A DNA stretch of 13,080 bases. It comes from Comamonadaceae bacterium (GTDB lineage: Bacteria > Pseudomonadota > Gammaproteobacteria > Burkholderiales > Burkholderiaceae_C). The position numbers and the translations under genes were made by a program. The stretch spans positions 1 to 13,080 of the forward strand of contig CANGOY010000028.1 of the NCBI GenBank assembly GCA_947455585.1. Reading direction: 5' to 3'. Below are positions 1 to 7,571 of this stretch, one piece after another. Position 1 is the stretch's first letter, and every line of letters begins with the position of its first letter. The notes beneath the pieces are model-generated. The model did not search any database. It saw only the letters and a list, made by a program, of their open reading frames with translations, and had not been told where the DNA came from.

Positions 1-73
1 AGTGGGGGAAAGTGCCTTTGGTACTTTTCGCTGGTTGTTTGTTGTGTTTGCTTGTGGAAAAAGGGTTCCCAAC
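1..73 (+). promoter_or_regulatory. mraZ leader, possible remnant of MraZ operator repeats
   Basis: This is the only clearly non-coding stretch of the window, and its upstream part is cut off. It starts with AGTGGGGGAA (1-10), followed by AGTGCCTTTG (11-20) and GTACTTTTCG (21-30), which looks like a 10-base periodicity fading downstream. MraZ proteins are known to bind TGGGN direct repeats spaced about 10 bases apart upstream of their own gene. Only the first unit (TGGGG, 3-7) fits that well, so stronger copies may lie to the left of the window. I see no convincing -35/-10 pair. AAAAAGGG (58-65) probably serves as the ribosome binding site of mraZ. Confidence 0.3.
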
Positions 74-502
74 GTGTTTCAGGGTGCTTCATCGCTGAGT
101 CTCGACGCCAAAGGTCGGTTGTCGGTGCCTACACGGCATCGTGACGTCTTGAGCGCGACTGCGGCTGGGCAGCTCACGATCACGCGCCATCCCCACGGCT
201 GTTTGATGATTTTCCCGCGCACCGAGTGGGAGAAGTTCCGTGAACGCATTGCTGCGCTGCCGATGAGTGCGCAGTGGTGGAAACGTATCTTCTTGGGTAA
301 CGCGATGGATGTGGAGATGGATGGCACAGGCCGTGTCCTCATCTCGCCAGAGTTGCGCACAGCGGCAGGCATCAGCAAAGACACCATGCTGCTTGGTATG
401 GGTAACCACTTTGAACTTTGGGACAAGGCGACCTACGAGGCGCAAGAGGCCCAAGCCATGCAGGGCGACATGCCCGATGTGTTCAAGGAATTCTCTTTTT
501 AA
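74..502 (+). CDS. mraZ: Transcriptional regulator MraZ
   Basis: MraZ is a ring-forming DNA-binding protein of the AbrB/SpoVT fold that represses the dcw operon from repeats in its own promoter. The product of 142 residues (E. coli about 152) shows the two family half-domains, each with a DxxGR motif: DAKGR at residues 11-15 and DGTGR at 83-87. The first lies in SLSLDAKGRLSVPTRHR, the second in AMDVEMDGTGRVLISPELR. The start is taken as GTG at 74 because the protein then begins (M/V)FQGASSLSLDAKGR, as family members do, and AAAAAGGG lies about 8 bases upstream. The frame stays open to base 2, but that extension (GESAFGTFRWLF...) is unlike the family and falls in the leader. It is the first gene of the operon, three bases before rsmH. 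Confidence 0.95.
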   Translation: MFQGASSLSLDAKGRLSVPTRHRDVLSATAAGQLTITRHPHGCLMIFPRTEWEKFRERIAALPMSAQWWKRIFLGNAMDVEMDGTGRVLISPELRTAAGISKDTMLLGMGNHFELWDKATYEAQEAQAMQGDMPDVFKEFSF

Positions 503-506
503 AGGA
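501..506 (+). promoter_or_regulatory. Ribosome binding site of rsmH (bears on start choice)
   Basis: AAAGGA overlaps the mraZ stop codon (TAA 500-502). It runs straight into the ATG at 506, so it cannot serve that codon. It stands five bases before GTG 512, a normal distance. AAGGAA at 485-490 is about 15 bases from ATG 506, which is rather far. The pattern favours GTG 512 as the true start, although ATG is the stronger codon. Confidence 0.5.
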
Positions 507-1429
507 TGACGGTGGATACGCCATGGCTGCACACCACCGTCCTACTTAGCGAAGCTGTCGATGCTCTCGACATCAAGCCGGACGGAACCTACGTAGACGC
601 GACCTTTGGTCGGGGTGGGCACTCCCGACTCATCTTGTCCAAGCTTTCCCCTAAAGGCCGTTTGATTGCATTCGACAAAGACCTCGATGCGATTGCGGCG
701 GCCGAACAAATTCAAGACCCGCGTTTTTCAATTCGCCACCAAGGCTTCACGCACTTGGGCGAGTTGGACGCAGGCTCGATCGACGGTGTGCTGATGGATT
801 TGGGGGTGAGCTCACCCCAAATCGACAACCCAGCACGCGGTTTCTCTTTCCGAAACGACGGTCCTTTGGACATGCGCATGGACACCACCCGTGGCCAGAG
901 CGTGTCTGAGTGGCTGGCTGAGGCGGAAATTCAACACATCGCGGAGGTGATACGTGAATATGGCGAAGAACGGTTTGCTTTACAGATTGCAAAGGCGATT
1001 GATGCTCGCCGACAAGAACGGGGCGTGCCTACATCCACCTCTGAACTGGCCCAGCTCGTGGCTGACACGGTCAAAACCCGCGAGCCGGGCAAGGACCCTG
1101 CAACGCGCACATTTCAGGCTTTTCGGATTTTCATCAATGCCGAGCTTGAGGAGTTGCAACAAGCGTTAAACGCTTCGTTGCAAGTGTTGCGCCCTGAAGG
1201 TCGATTGGCTGTGATTAGTTTTCACTCGCTGGAAGACCGCATCGTCAAGCAATTCATCACGCAGCATTCGCGTGAGGTGTATGACCGCCGTGCGCCGTTT
1301 GCGGCACCCAAGGTGATGGATTTCAAAGCGATTGAACGCATCAAGCCTAGCGCTGCTGAAGTGGCTGGCAACCCCCGTTCGCGCAGCGCCATCATGCGCG
1401 TGGCCGAACGCTTAGGAGCGGGTGCATGA
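506..1429 (+). CDS. rsmH: 16S rRNA (cytosine-1402-N4)-methyltransferase RsmH (MraW)
   Basis: RsmH uses S-adenosylmethionine to methylate N4 of C1402 in the decoding centre of 16S rRNA. It is cytoplasmic and is nearly always the second gene of the dcw cluster. At 307 residues it has the usual length. The SAM-binding motif is YVDATFGRGGHS (29-40), followed by AFDKD (55-59) and the signature LMDLGVSSPQID (96-107) with GPLDMRMD (119-126). Further on come RTFQAFRIFINAELEEL, LAVISFHSLEDRIVK and, at the C-terminus, NPRSRSAIMRVAER, all typical of the family. The listed start is ATG 506; GTG 512, two codons later, has the better placed SD. The stop overlaps the ftsL start as ATGA. Confidence 0.96.
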   Translation: MTVDTPWLHTTVLLSEAVDALDIKPDGTYVDATFGRGGHSRLILSKLSPKGRLIAFDKDLDAIAAAEQIQDPRFSIRHQGFTHLGELDAGSIDGVLMDLGVSSPQIDNPARGFSFRNDGPLDMRMDTTRGQSVSEWLAEAEIQHIAEVIREYGEERFALQIAKAIDARRQERGVPTSTSELAQLVADTVKTREPGKDPATRTFQAFRIFINAELEELQQALNASLQVLRPEGRLAVISFHSLEDRIVKQFITQHSREVYDRRAPFAAPKVMDFKAIERIKPSAAEVAGNPRSRSAIMRVAERLGAGA

Positions 1430-1716
1430 GCCGCGTGAGCTTGTTGCTGATGATGGCGGTCATGGCGAGCGCGCTGTATTTGGTGCGCACGCAATACGAG
1501 TCGCGTTCACTCACGACTGAGATTGATCGCGCCACCAGTTTGGCTCGCAGCTTAGAGACAGAAAATGACCGCTTGGATGTGGACCGCCGTGCGCAAGCGA
1601 CGCCCTTGCGTGTCGAAAAGCTTGCGCGTGAGCAATTGCACATGCGCACCATCACGCCGGCCATCACGCAATACGCCACCGTTCAAGGTACGGCTTCTGC
1701 GGAGGTTCGTCCATGA
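1426..1716 (+). CDS. ftsL: Cell division protein FtsL
   Basis: FtsL is a small bitopic inner-membrane protein that joins FtsB and FtsQ and helps activate the FtsW-FtsI septal synthase. The product has 96 residues (E. coli 121). A single hydrophobic segment spans about residues 4-19 (SLLLMMAVMASALYLV). A periplasmic helix follows, rich in E, D, R and L (about 24-57), which fits the leucine-zipper coiled coil of the family. The stretch PLRVEKLAREQLHM is a typical FtsL tail. Only about three residues precede the membrane segment, so the cytoplasmic part is nearly absent, as I recall for other betaproteobacterial FtsL. The start ATG lies in the rsmH stop (ATGA), with AGGAG at 1414-1418 seven bases upstream. 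Sequence conservation is low in this family, so the call leans on position and topology. Confidence 0.93.
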   Translation: MSRVSLLLMMAVMASALYLVRTQYESRSLTTEIDRATSLARSLETENDRLDVDRRAQATPLRVEKLAREQLHMRTITPAITQYATVQGTASAEVRP

Positions 1717-3452
1717 GCAGCCGCAGCGTGCAATACACCTCTAGCCCCTTGCTCGCCAGCAAGACGCCCATCTGGCGCAGCCAGTTCATTGTGGCCGTCA
1801 TTGCGGCGGGCTTCTTGGGTTTGGTTGTGCGCGCTGCCTATGTGCAGGTGATTGACAACGCATTTTTCAAACGCCAAGGCACCGTGCGTTTTGTGCGCAC
1901 CTTGGATTTGCCAGCCAACCGTGGTCGCATCTTGGACCGCAACGGCAACATCTTGGCGTCCAGCGTGCCCGTGCCCAGCATTTGGGCCAACCCAGAAGAC
2001 ATCGAGCGTGACCCAGCCAAGCTCAAAGCCTTGGCCAAGTTGTTGGGCATGACCAGTGTTGAGCTGGACAAGAAGCTGCAAGACGAAGACAAAATTTTTG
2101 TGTGGCTCAAGCGTCAAGTGGACGAGTCGGTTGCCAAAGACATTGCCGCACTCAAAATCAAAGGTGTGTACGACCGCAAAGAGTACAAGCGCATTTACCC
2201 AGAGGGTGAGTCGGTGGCGCACGTCGTTGGATTTACCAATGTGGAGAACTTGGGCCAAGAAGGCGTGGAGCTCACCTTCAACAATGCCCTGGGTGGCAAA
2301 GCGGGTTCACGCCGCGTCATCAAAGACCGTTTGGGTCGCGTGGTGGAAGACATCGGCGAAATGGTGCCGCCCTTGGATGGTGAAGATTTGCAGCTGAGCA
2401 TTGACAGCAAGGTGCAGTACTTTGCCTACGAAAAAATCAAAGAAACCGTCATTGCCAACAAGGCCGCCGCAGGCAGTGTGGTGGTGCTGGATATCAAGAC
2501 GGGCGAGGTGTTGGCCTTGGTCAACTACCCCAGCTATTCACCTGGGAAACGCGGCAACTTGAGTGGTGCGCAGCTACGCAACCGTGCCCTGACCGATACG
2601 TTTGAACCCGGATCCACCATGAAACCTCTCGTGGTGGGTTTGGCTTTGGAGAAGGGCATTGTCAAGCCCGAGACCATGATTCAAACCGCGCCCGGCAAAT
2701 TGCAAATGGGTACGGCCACCATCACCGATTCGCATGCCCATGGCTTGCTGAGCGTGAACGAGGTCATTCAAAAATCCAGCAACATTGGCACGGTCAAGAT
2801 AGCCATGCAAATGCAGCCTCACGACATGTGGGAAGTGTTCACACAAGTGGGTTTGGGTCAAAAGCCCCAAGTGCCGTTTCCCGGTGCAGTGGCGGGCAAA
2901 GTGCGCGCTTACAAAACATGGCGTCCGATTGAGCAAGCGACCATGAGCTACGGCTACGGTTTGTCTGCCAGCTTGTTCCAGCTGGCGCAGGCGTATACGG
3001 TCTTTGCCCACGATGGCGAGATGGTGCCTATGAGTTTGGTGAAAACCAATCAAGCTGAGGTGAGTGGTGCGCGCGTGTTTTCGTCGCACAACGCAGCGGC
3101 CATTCGCAACATGCTGCACATGGTGACCATTCAAGGTGGCACAGCGCCCAAAGCGCAAACCATGGGCTATTCGGTGGGCGGCAAAACCGGTACGGCACAC
3201 AAGGTCGAAGGTAAGGGCTACGCCAGCAAAAAATACCGCGGCTTCTTTGTGGGCATCGCGCCCATCGACAACCCGCGCATCGTGGTGGCAGTGATGGTGG
3301 ATGAACCCACCAATGGTGCTTACTTCGGTGGCGATGTGGCGGCACCTGTGTTTAGCCAAACCGTGCAACAAACTTTGCGCATGATGGGCGTGCAGCCCGA
3401 CATGGCGGTCAAGCCCCAAGTGGTGACGCAATTTGAAAAGGAGTCCTTCTGA
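1713..3452 (+). CDS. ftsI: Peptidoglycan D,D-transpeptidase FtsI (PBP3)
   Basis: FtsI cross-links septal peptidoglycan and is a target of beta-lactams. It works with the FtsW glycosyltransferase under control of FtsQLB and FtsN. The 579 residues (E. coli 588) contain a membrane anchor at about 23-43 and the class B motif PANRGRILDRNG (67-78), which opens the non-catalytic module. The transpeptidase domain follows with its three hallmarks: S301-T-M-K304 (nucleophile S301), S355-S-N357 and K491-T-G493. SYGYGLSAS (412-420) and the C-terminal strand region GFFVGIAPIDNPRIVVAV are also as expected. No key residue is missing. The start is ATG 1713, overlapping the ftsL stop by 4 nt, with GGAGGT at 1701-1706. 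The stop TGA shares its last base with the murE ATG. Confidence 0.97.
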   Translation: MSSRSVQYTSSPLLASKTPIWRSQFIVAVIAAGFLGLVVRAAYVQVIDNAFFKRQGTVRFVRTLDLPANRGRILDRNGNILASSVPVPSIWANPEDIERDPAKLKALAKLLGMTSVELDKKLQDEDKIFVWLKRQVDESVAKDIAALKIKGVYDRKEYKRIYPEGESVAHVVGFTNVENLGQEGVELTFNNALGGKAGSRRVIKDRLGRVVEDIGEMVPPLDGEDLQLSIDSKVQYFAYEKIKETVIANKAAAGSVVVLDIKTGEVLALVNYPSYSPGKRGNLSGAQLRNRALTDTFEPGSTMKPLVVGLALEKGIVKPETMIQTAPGKLQMGTATITDSHAHGLLSVNEVIQKSSNIGTVKIAMQMQPHDMWEVFTQVGLGQKPQVPFPGAVAGKVRAYKTWRPIEQATMSYGYGLSASLFQLAQAYTVFAHDGEMVPMSLVKTNQAEVSGARVFSSHNAAAIRNMLHMVTIQGGTAPKAQTMGYSVGGKTGTAHKVEGKGYASKKYRGFFVGIAPIDNPRIVVAVMVDEPTNGAYFGGDVAAPVFSQTVQQTLRMMGVQPDMAVKPQVVTQFEKESF

Positions 3453-4984
3453 TGAAGCGACTCCATAGCCCCCAAGACGCTGCGCAGTGGTTGCGCACCC
3501 AAGTACGCGGTGTGCTGCACACAGACAGCCGCCGTGTGGGTGCAGGTGATGGTTTCATCGCTTGGCCCGGTGGCGTGACGGATGGCCGTCAGTTTGTCGC
3601 TTCAGCTTTGAAGCAAGGCGCAACCGCTTGTGTGGTCGAGCATTCAGGCGCAGATGCATTTGCGTGGGGTGAGAACTCAGCCATTGCCACCTACGACGGT
3701 TTGAAAGCCGCGAGTGGTTTGATTGCTGCGGCTTATTACGAACAACCCAGCCTTGTGCTGGACGTGGTGGCCATCACGGGCACCAACGGCAAAACTTCCA
3801 CCGCGTGGTGGTTGGCGCATGCCTTGCAAAACGCAGGCAAGCGTTGCGCCATCGTGGGTACTTTGGGTGTGGGCGAAGTGGCTCACCTTGAAATCACCGG
3901 CATGACCACGCCCGACCCTGTGCTGCTGCAAGCCCGCTTGCGCGACATGGCTGATGCTGGTGTGGATGCCTGCGCGATTGAGGCGTCCTCGATTGGTTTG
4001 GCTGAGCATCGCTTGGACGGCACGCAGGTGCGCGTGGCGATGTTCACCAATTTCACGCAAGACCATTTGGACTACCACGGTGACATGGCCAGTTACTGGC
4101 AAGCCAAGCTGGCGCTTTTCAGCTGGGCAGGTTTGCAAACGGCGGTCGTGAATGTGGATGATGCACAGGGTGCGGCGTTGGCGAAGCAATTGCAAGCGCG
4201 TGGTGACCTGAGCGTGTGGACTGTGTCGTGTGGCCTTCATTCAGTCAGTGGCGCGGCCACAAACAAAAGCGCATCTGTGCAGCACATCGTGGCACGTCAC
4301 ATCGAACACGGCGCGATGGGTTTGTGCTTTGACGTGGTGGAGGGCGATGAGGTTCATGCGCTCAGCACGCAACTGGTCGGTCACTACAACGTGAGCAATG
4401 TGTTGGGCGTCATTGCCTGCTTGCGTGCGTTGGGTGACAGCTTGACCGATGCGGTGCAAGCCTGTCGGGTGTTGCCCGCAGTGCCAGGTCGCATGCAAAC
4501 CGTTGGTGTTGCCAGTGAACCCTTGGTGGTGATTGACTATGCACACACACCCGATGCCGTGGCCCAAGCGATACAAGCCTTGCTGCCCTTGGCTCAGTCA
4601 CGCGGTGGCGAGCTGACCTGTGTGTTGGGCTGCGGTGGAGACCGCGACGCCGCCAAGCGCCCCTTGATGGCCGCTGCTGCCGAGCAGCATGCGCAGCATG
4701 TGGTGTTGACCAGCGACAACCCTCGCAGCGAAGACCCACAAACGATTTTGAATCACATGCTTGCCGGTTTGCAGCATGCGTCGAAGGCTATTGTGATGAC
4801 CGACCGCGCACAAGCCATTAAACAAACTGTACAAAGCGTACGCGTACAAGACGTGGTGTTGGTGACAGGCAAAGGCCACGAGGACTACCAAGAAATCTCG
4901 GGTGTCAAACATCCGTTCAGCGATGTGCAGCATGCACGCGAAGCCTTGCAGCATCGTGCTGGAAAAGGGAGGGCGCATGTCTGA
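3452..4984 (+). CDS. murE: UDP-MurNAc-L-Ala-D-Glu:meso-diaminopimelate ligase MurE
   Basis: MurE is the ATP-dependent cytoplasmic ligase that adds the third amino acid to the UDP-MurNAc peptide. The 510 residues show all three Mur domains. The N-terminal substrate domain has TDSRRVGAGDGFIAWPGG (24-41). The central ATPase has the P-loop TGTNGKTST (109-117), TTPDP (152-156) and YWQAKLALF (215-223), whose K219 matches the carbamylated lysine of the family. HYNVSN (311-316) leads into the C-terminal domain, with DYAHTPDA (362-369), DNPRSEDP (422-429) and GKGHE (473-477). DNPR is the known signature for meso-diaminopimelate rather than lysine, so a Gram-negative type stem peptide is expected. The start is ATG 3452, one base into the ftsI stop, with AAAAGGAG at 3436-3443. 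Confidence 0.96.
   Translation: MKRLHSPQDAAQWLRTQVRGVLHTDSRRVGAGDGFIAWPGGVTDGRQFVASALKQGATACVVEHSGADAFAWGENSAIATYDGLKAASGLIAAAYYEQPSLVLDVVAITGTNGKTSTAWWLAHALQNAGKRCAIVGTLGVGEVAHLEITGMTTPDPVLLQARLRDMADAGVDACAIEASSIGLAEHRLDGTQVRVAMFTNFTQDHLDYHGDMASYWQAKLALFSWAGLQTAVVNVDDAQGAALAKQLQARGDLSVWTVSCGLHSVSGAATNKSASVQHIVARHIEHGAMGLCFDVVEGDEVHALSTQLVGHYNVSNVLGVIACLRALGDSLTDAVQACRVLPAVPGRMQTVGVASEPLVVIDYAHTPDAVAQAIQALLPLAQSRGGELTCVLGCGGDRDAAKRPLMAAAAEQHAQHVVLTSDNPRSEDPQTILNHMLAGLQHASKAIVMTDRAQAIKQTVQSVRVQDVVLVTGKGHEDYQEISGVKHPFSDVQHAREALQHRAGKGRAHV
3768..3795 (+). repeat. 28-base direct repeat, copy 1 (murE P-loop)
   Basis: The 28 bases starting TGGCCATCACGGGCACCAAC here are identical to 7942-7969 in murD. 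Both encode the end of the strand and the P-loop, AITGTNGKT. The identity is explained by a shared protein motif and shared codon choice; it is not a sign of a mobile element. Confidence 0.9.
4967..4973 (+). promoter_or_regulatory. Ribosome binding site of murF (bears on start choice)
   Basis: GGGAGGG lies inside the 3' end of murE, preceded by AAAA. It is three bases from ATG 4977 (close) and about 12 from ATG 4986 (far). Together with the family-like N-terminus MSDMNLSLKQINQWL, it supports ATG 4977, and with it an 8-base overlap with murE. Confidence 0.6.
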
Positions 4985-6398
4985 CATGAACCTCAGCCTC
5001 AAGCAAATCAACCAATGGCTCGCGCCTGCCCAGTTGCACGGTGACGGTGGTTTGACTATTCAGCGCATCAACACCGACAGCCGCACCTGCCAAGCGGGCG
5101 ACTTGTTTGTGGCCTTGAAAGGCGAGCGCTTTGATGCGAACGACTTCTTGCCGCAAGTGGCCGCTAGCGGCGCGACTGCTGCATTGGCGCACCATGGTTT
5201 AGACGCGGCCAAGTTGGCCGGTATGCAAGTGCCAGACACGCGCATGGCTTTGGGTCAGTTGGCCAAAGGCTGGCGCAGCCAATTTAACTTGCCGGTCATT
5301 GCCGTCACAGGCAGCAATGGCAAGACAACGGTCACACAAATGATTGCCAGCATCTTGCGTGTAGGCTTTGGCGATGACGCCCTCGCCACACAAGGCAATT
5401 TGAACAACGACATCGGTGTGCCACAAACCCTGCTGCGCCTGCGCGCGCATCACCGCAGTGCGGTGGTTGAGTTGGGCATGAACCACCCCGGCGAAATCGC
5501 AGGTTTGGCCGACATGACGCAAGCCACCGTGGCCTTGGTCAACAACGCCCAGCGCGAACACCAAGAGTACATGGCCACAGTCGAAGCTGTGGCACAAGAA
5601 AACGGCGAAGCCATCAAGGCCTTGCCCGCACACGGCGTGGCTGTATTCCCAGCGCACGACGAATACAGCCCACTATGGAAAACCTTAGCAGGCAAGCGTA
5701 CTTGCATGCGTTTCTCCATGAGCGCCAATTCAGCTGACAAAGCAGAAGTGCAATTACTTAAAGCCGATTGGTTGAGCGACCACTGGGCGGTTGAGGCGCA
5801 AACGCCCGCTGGTGTGTTGCGCACACAGCTGCACATCGCAGGCCGCCACAACGTGGGCAATGCCCTAGCCGCTACGGCGTGCGCGCTGGCGGCGGGTGTG
5901 TCTTTGCACATCATCGAACAAGGCCTCCACAGTTTCGAGCCCGTCAAAGGCCGCTCACGCGCATTTGGCATTCAGTGCCAAGGCCGCGACATCACCGTGG
6001 TGGATGACACCTACAACGCCAACCCTGACTCAGTGCGTGCTGCGATTGACGTGTTGGCTGAGTTGCCTGCGCCTCGTTTGTTGGTGTTGGGTGACATGGG
6101 CGAAGTGGGCACACAAGGCCCCGAATTTCACCAAGAGGTGGGCTTGCATGCCGCGCACATGGGGATTGACCATGTGCTGTGCTTGGGTGATTTGGCCGCT
6201 CACACCGCCACCGCCTGCGGCGCGAATGCACAACACATGACGGACATCGACGCCTTGAACCAACAGGTGATGCAACAGCTGCCGCAGCTTGGCAGTGTGT
6301 TGGTCAAAGGCTCACGGTTCATGAAGATGGAGCGCGTGATTGAGGCCATCAACGCCTGCCACGACCACAATAAAAAGGAAACGACACCATGCTGCTGA
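4977..6398 (+). CDS. murF: UDP-MurNAc-tripeptide:D-alanyl-D-alanine ligase MurF
   Basis: MurF finishes the cytoplasmic stem peptide by adding D-Ala-D-Ala with ATP. From ATG 4977 it has 473 residues (E. coli 452). Domain 1 contains INTDSRTCQAGDLFVALKGE (31-50). The ATPase has the P-loop TGSNGKTT (111-118), NLNNDIGVP (141-149) and VVELGMNHPGEI (163-174). GRHNVGNALA (289-298) marks the entry to domain 3, which has DDTYNANPDS (343-352), LGDMGEVG (371-378) and VKGSR (443-447). The stretch VNNAQREHQEYM (188-199) stands where E. coli MurF has a quite different AHLE sequence; I recall it as normal for Burkholderiales. The frame is open upstream to ATG 4902, deep in murE, but that start lacks support. 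Its stop lies 10 nt inside mraY. Confidence 0.96.
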   Translation: MSDMNLSLKQINQWLAPAQLHGDGGLTIQRINTDSRTCQAGDLFVALKGERFDANDFLPQVAASGATAALAHHGLDAAKLAGMQVPDTRMALGQLAKGWRSQFNLPVIAVTGSNGKTTVTQMIASILRVGFGDDALATQGNLNNDIGVPQTLLRLRAHHRSAVVELGMNHPGEIAGLADMTQATVALVNNAQREHQEYMATVEAVAQENGEAIKALPAHGVAVFPAHDEYSPLWKTLAGKRTCMRFSMSANSADKAEVQLLKADWLSDHWAVEAQTPAGVLRTQLHIAGRHNVGNALAATACALAAGVSLHIIEQGLHSFEPVKGRSRAFGIQCQGRDITVVDDTYNANPDSVRAAIDVLAELPAPRLLVLGDMGEVGTQGPEFHQEVGLHAAHMGIDHVLCLGDLAAHTATACGANAQHMTDIDALNQQVMQQLPQLGSVLVKGSRFMKMERVIEAINACHDHNKKETTPCC

Positions 6399-7567
6399 CC
6401 CTAGCCCAATGGTTGCAAACCCTCTCGCCAGAGTTTGGCTTCTTCCGCGTGTTTCAGTACCTCACGTTCCGTGCGGTGATGGCTGCGTTGACTGCGCTAT
6501 TGATTGGCCTGGTTGCTGGACCGTTCGTGATTCGCCGGTTAGCTGCGTTGAAGATTGGCCAGCCCATCCGCGAATACGCCATGCAATCGCATTTGGCCAA
6601 GAGTGGCACGCCCACCATGGGCGGTGTGTTGATTCTGATTGGCATCGCTGTGTCCACTTTGTTGTGGGCTGATTTGTCCAACCGCTTTGTGTGGATTGTG
6701 ATGATGGTGACGTTTGGTTTTGGTGCGATTGGCTGGGTTGACGATTGGCGCAAGGTGGTCAACAAAGACCCAGAGGGCATGCGTTCACGCGAAAAATACA
6801 TGTGGCAATCCATCATCGGTTTGTTGGCTGCTTTGTATTTGGTATTCAGTATTGCCGAGAGCAACAACCTGCGCGTGTTGGAGTTGTTCTACTCATGGGT
6901 CAAGTCGGGCTTTGATGTGAACTTGCCACCCAAAGCAGGTTTGCTCTTGCCGTTCATCAAAGAAGTGAGCTACCCACTGGGGGTGTTCGGCTTTGTCATC
7001 ATGACTTACTTGGTCATCGTGGGCTCTAGCAATGCGGTGAATTTGACCGACGGTTTGGATGGCTTGGCCATCATGCCGGTGGTGATGGTGGGCTCGGCTT
7101 TGGGCGTGTTTGCCTATGTGACTGGAAGTTCGGTGTATTCCAAATACCTGTTGTTCCCGCACATCCCTGGCTCAGGTGAATTGATGATTTTCTGTGCCGC
7201 CATGGCGGGCGCAGGTTTGGCCTTTTTGTGGTTCAACACCCACCCCGCACAAGTGTTCATGGGTGACGTGGGCGCTTTGGCCTTGGGCGGCGCACTCGGC
7301 ACGATTGCGGTCATCGTGCGTCAAGAAATTGTGCTGGCCATCATGGGTGGCATCTTTGTGGTGGAAGCCTTGTCGGTCATTTTGCAAGTGACCTACTTTA
7401 AGTACACCAAGAAGAAATATGGCGAAGGCCGCCGAATTTTGAAGATGGCACCTTTGCATCACCACTTTGAAAAGAGCGGCTGGAAAGAAACCCAAGTCGT
7501 CGTGCGTTTTTGGATCATCACCATGCTGCTGTGCTTGGTGGGTCTGTCGACCTTGAAGCTGAGATAA
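6389..7567 (+). CDS. mraY: Phospho-MurNAc-pentapeptide translocase MraY
   Basis: MraY is the integral inner-membrane enzyme that moves phospho-MurNAc-pentapeptide from UDP onto undecaprenyl phosphate, giving lipid I. The 392 residues form about ten hydrophobic segments. Family motifs are GTPTMGG (73-79), the paired aspartates in GWVDDW (D118, D119), NLTDGLDGLA (218-227), FNTHPAQVFMGDVG (282-295, with D293) and APLHHHFE (354-361), which carries the triple histidine. It is about 30 residues longer than the 360-residue E. coli enzyme. Most of the difference lies in the loop around 155-195 and a lysine-rich cytoplasmic stretch KYTKKKYGEGRR (338-349). This length is usual for Burkholderiales as far as I recall. 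The start ATG 6389 has AAGGAA at 6375-6380 and overlaps the end of murF by 10 nt. Confidence 0.97.
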   Translation: MLLTLAQWLQTLSPEFGFFRVFQYLTFRAVMAALTALLIGLVAGPFVIRRLAALKIGQPIREYAMQSHLAKSGTPTMGGVLILIGIAVSTLLWADLSNRFVWIVMMVTFGFGAIGWVDDWRKVVNKDPEGMRSREKYMWQSIIGLLAALYLVFSIAESNNLRVLELFYSWVKSGFDVNLPPKAGLLLPFIKEVSYPLGVFGFVIMTYLVIVGSSNAVNLTDGLDGLAIMPVVMVGSALGVFAYVTGSSVYSKYLLFPHIPGSGELMIFCAAMAGAGLAFLWFNTHPAQVFMGDVGALALGGALGTIAVIVRQEIVLAIMGGIFVVEALSVILQVTYFKYTKKKYGEGRRILKMAPLHHHFEKSGWKETQVVVRFWIITMLLCLVGLSTLKLR

Positions 7568-7571
7568 GACG

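Noticed and set aside
2..73. Upstream extension of the mraZ frame
   Set aside because: The 24 extra codons do not resemble MraZ, while GTG 74 gives the standard family N-terminus and has a purine-rich SD.
2574..3431. 285-codon open frame on the - strand inside ftsI
   Set aside because: It is fully antisense to a gene with all PBP motifs intact. Its His/Arg-rich product matches no family I know and is what the codon bias of ftsI yields in reverse. There is no SD and no independent gene context.
4838..4847. Palindrome GTACGCGTAC with nearby TGTAC
   Set aside because: Ten bases, inside murE coding sequence, with no flanking promoter elements. Palindromes of this size are expected by chance in 13 kb.
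4902..4976. Earlier ATG for murF within murE
   Set aside because: It would add 25 residues unlike the MurF N-terminus and create an 83-base overlap. GGGAGGG before ATG 4977 explains the start better.
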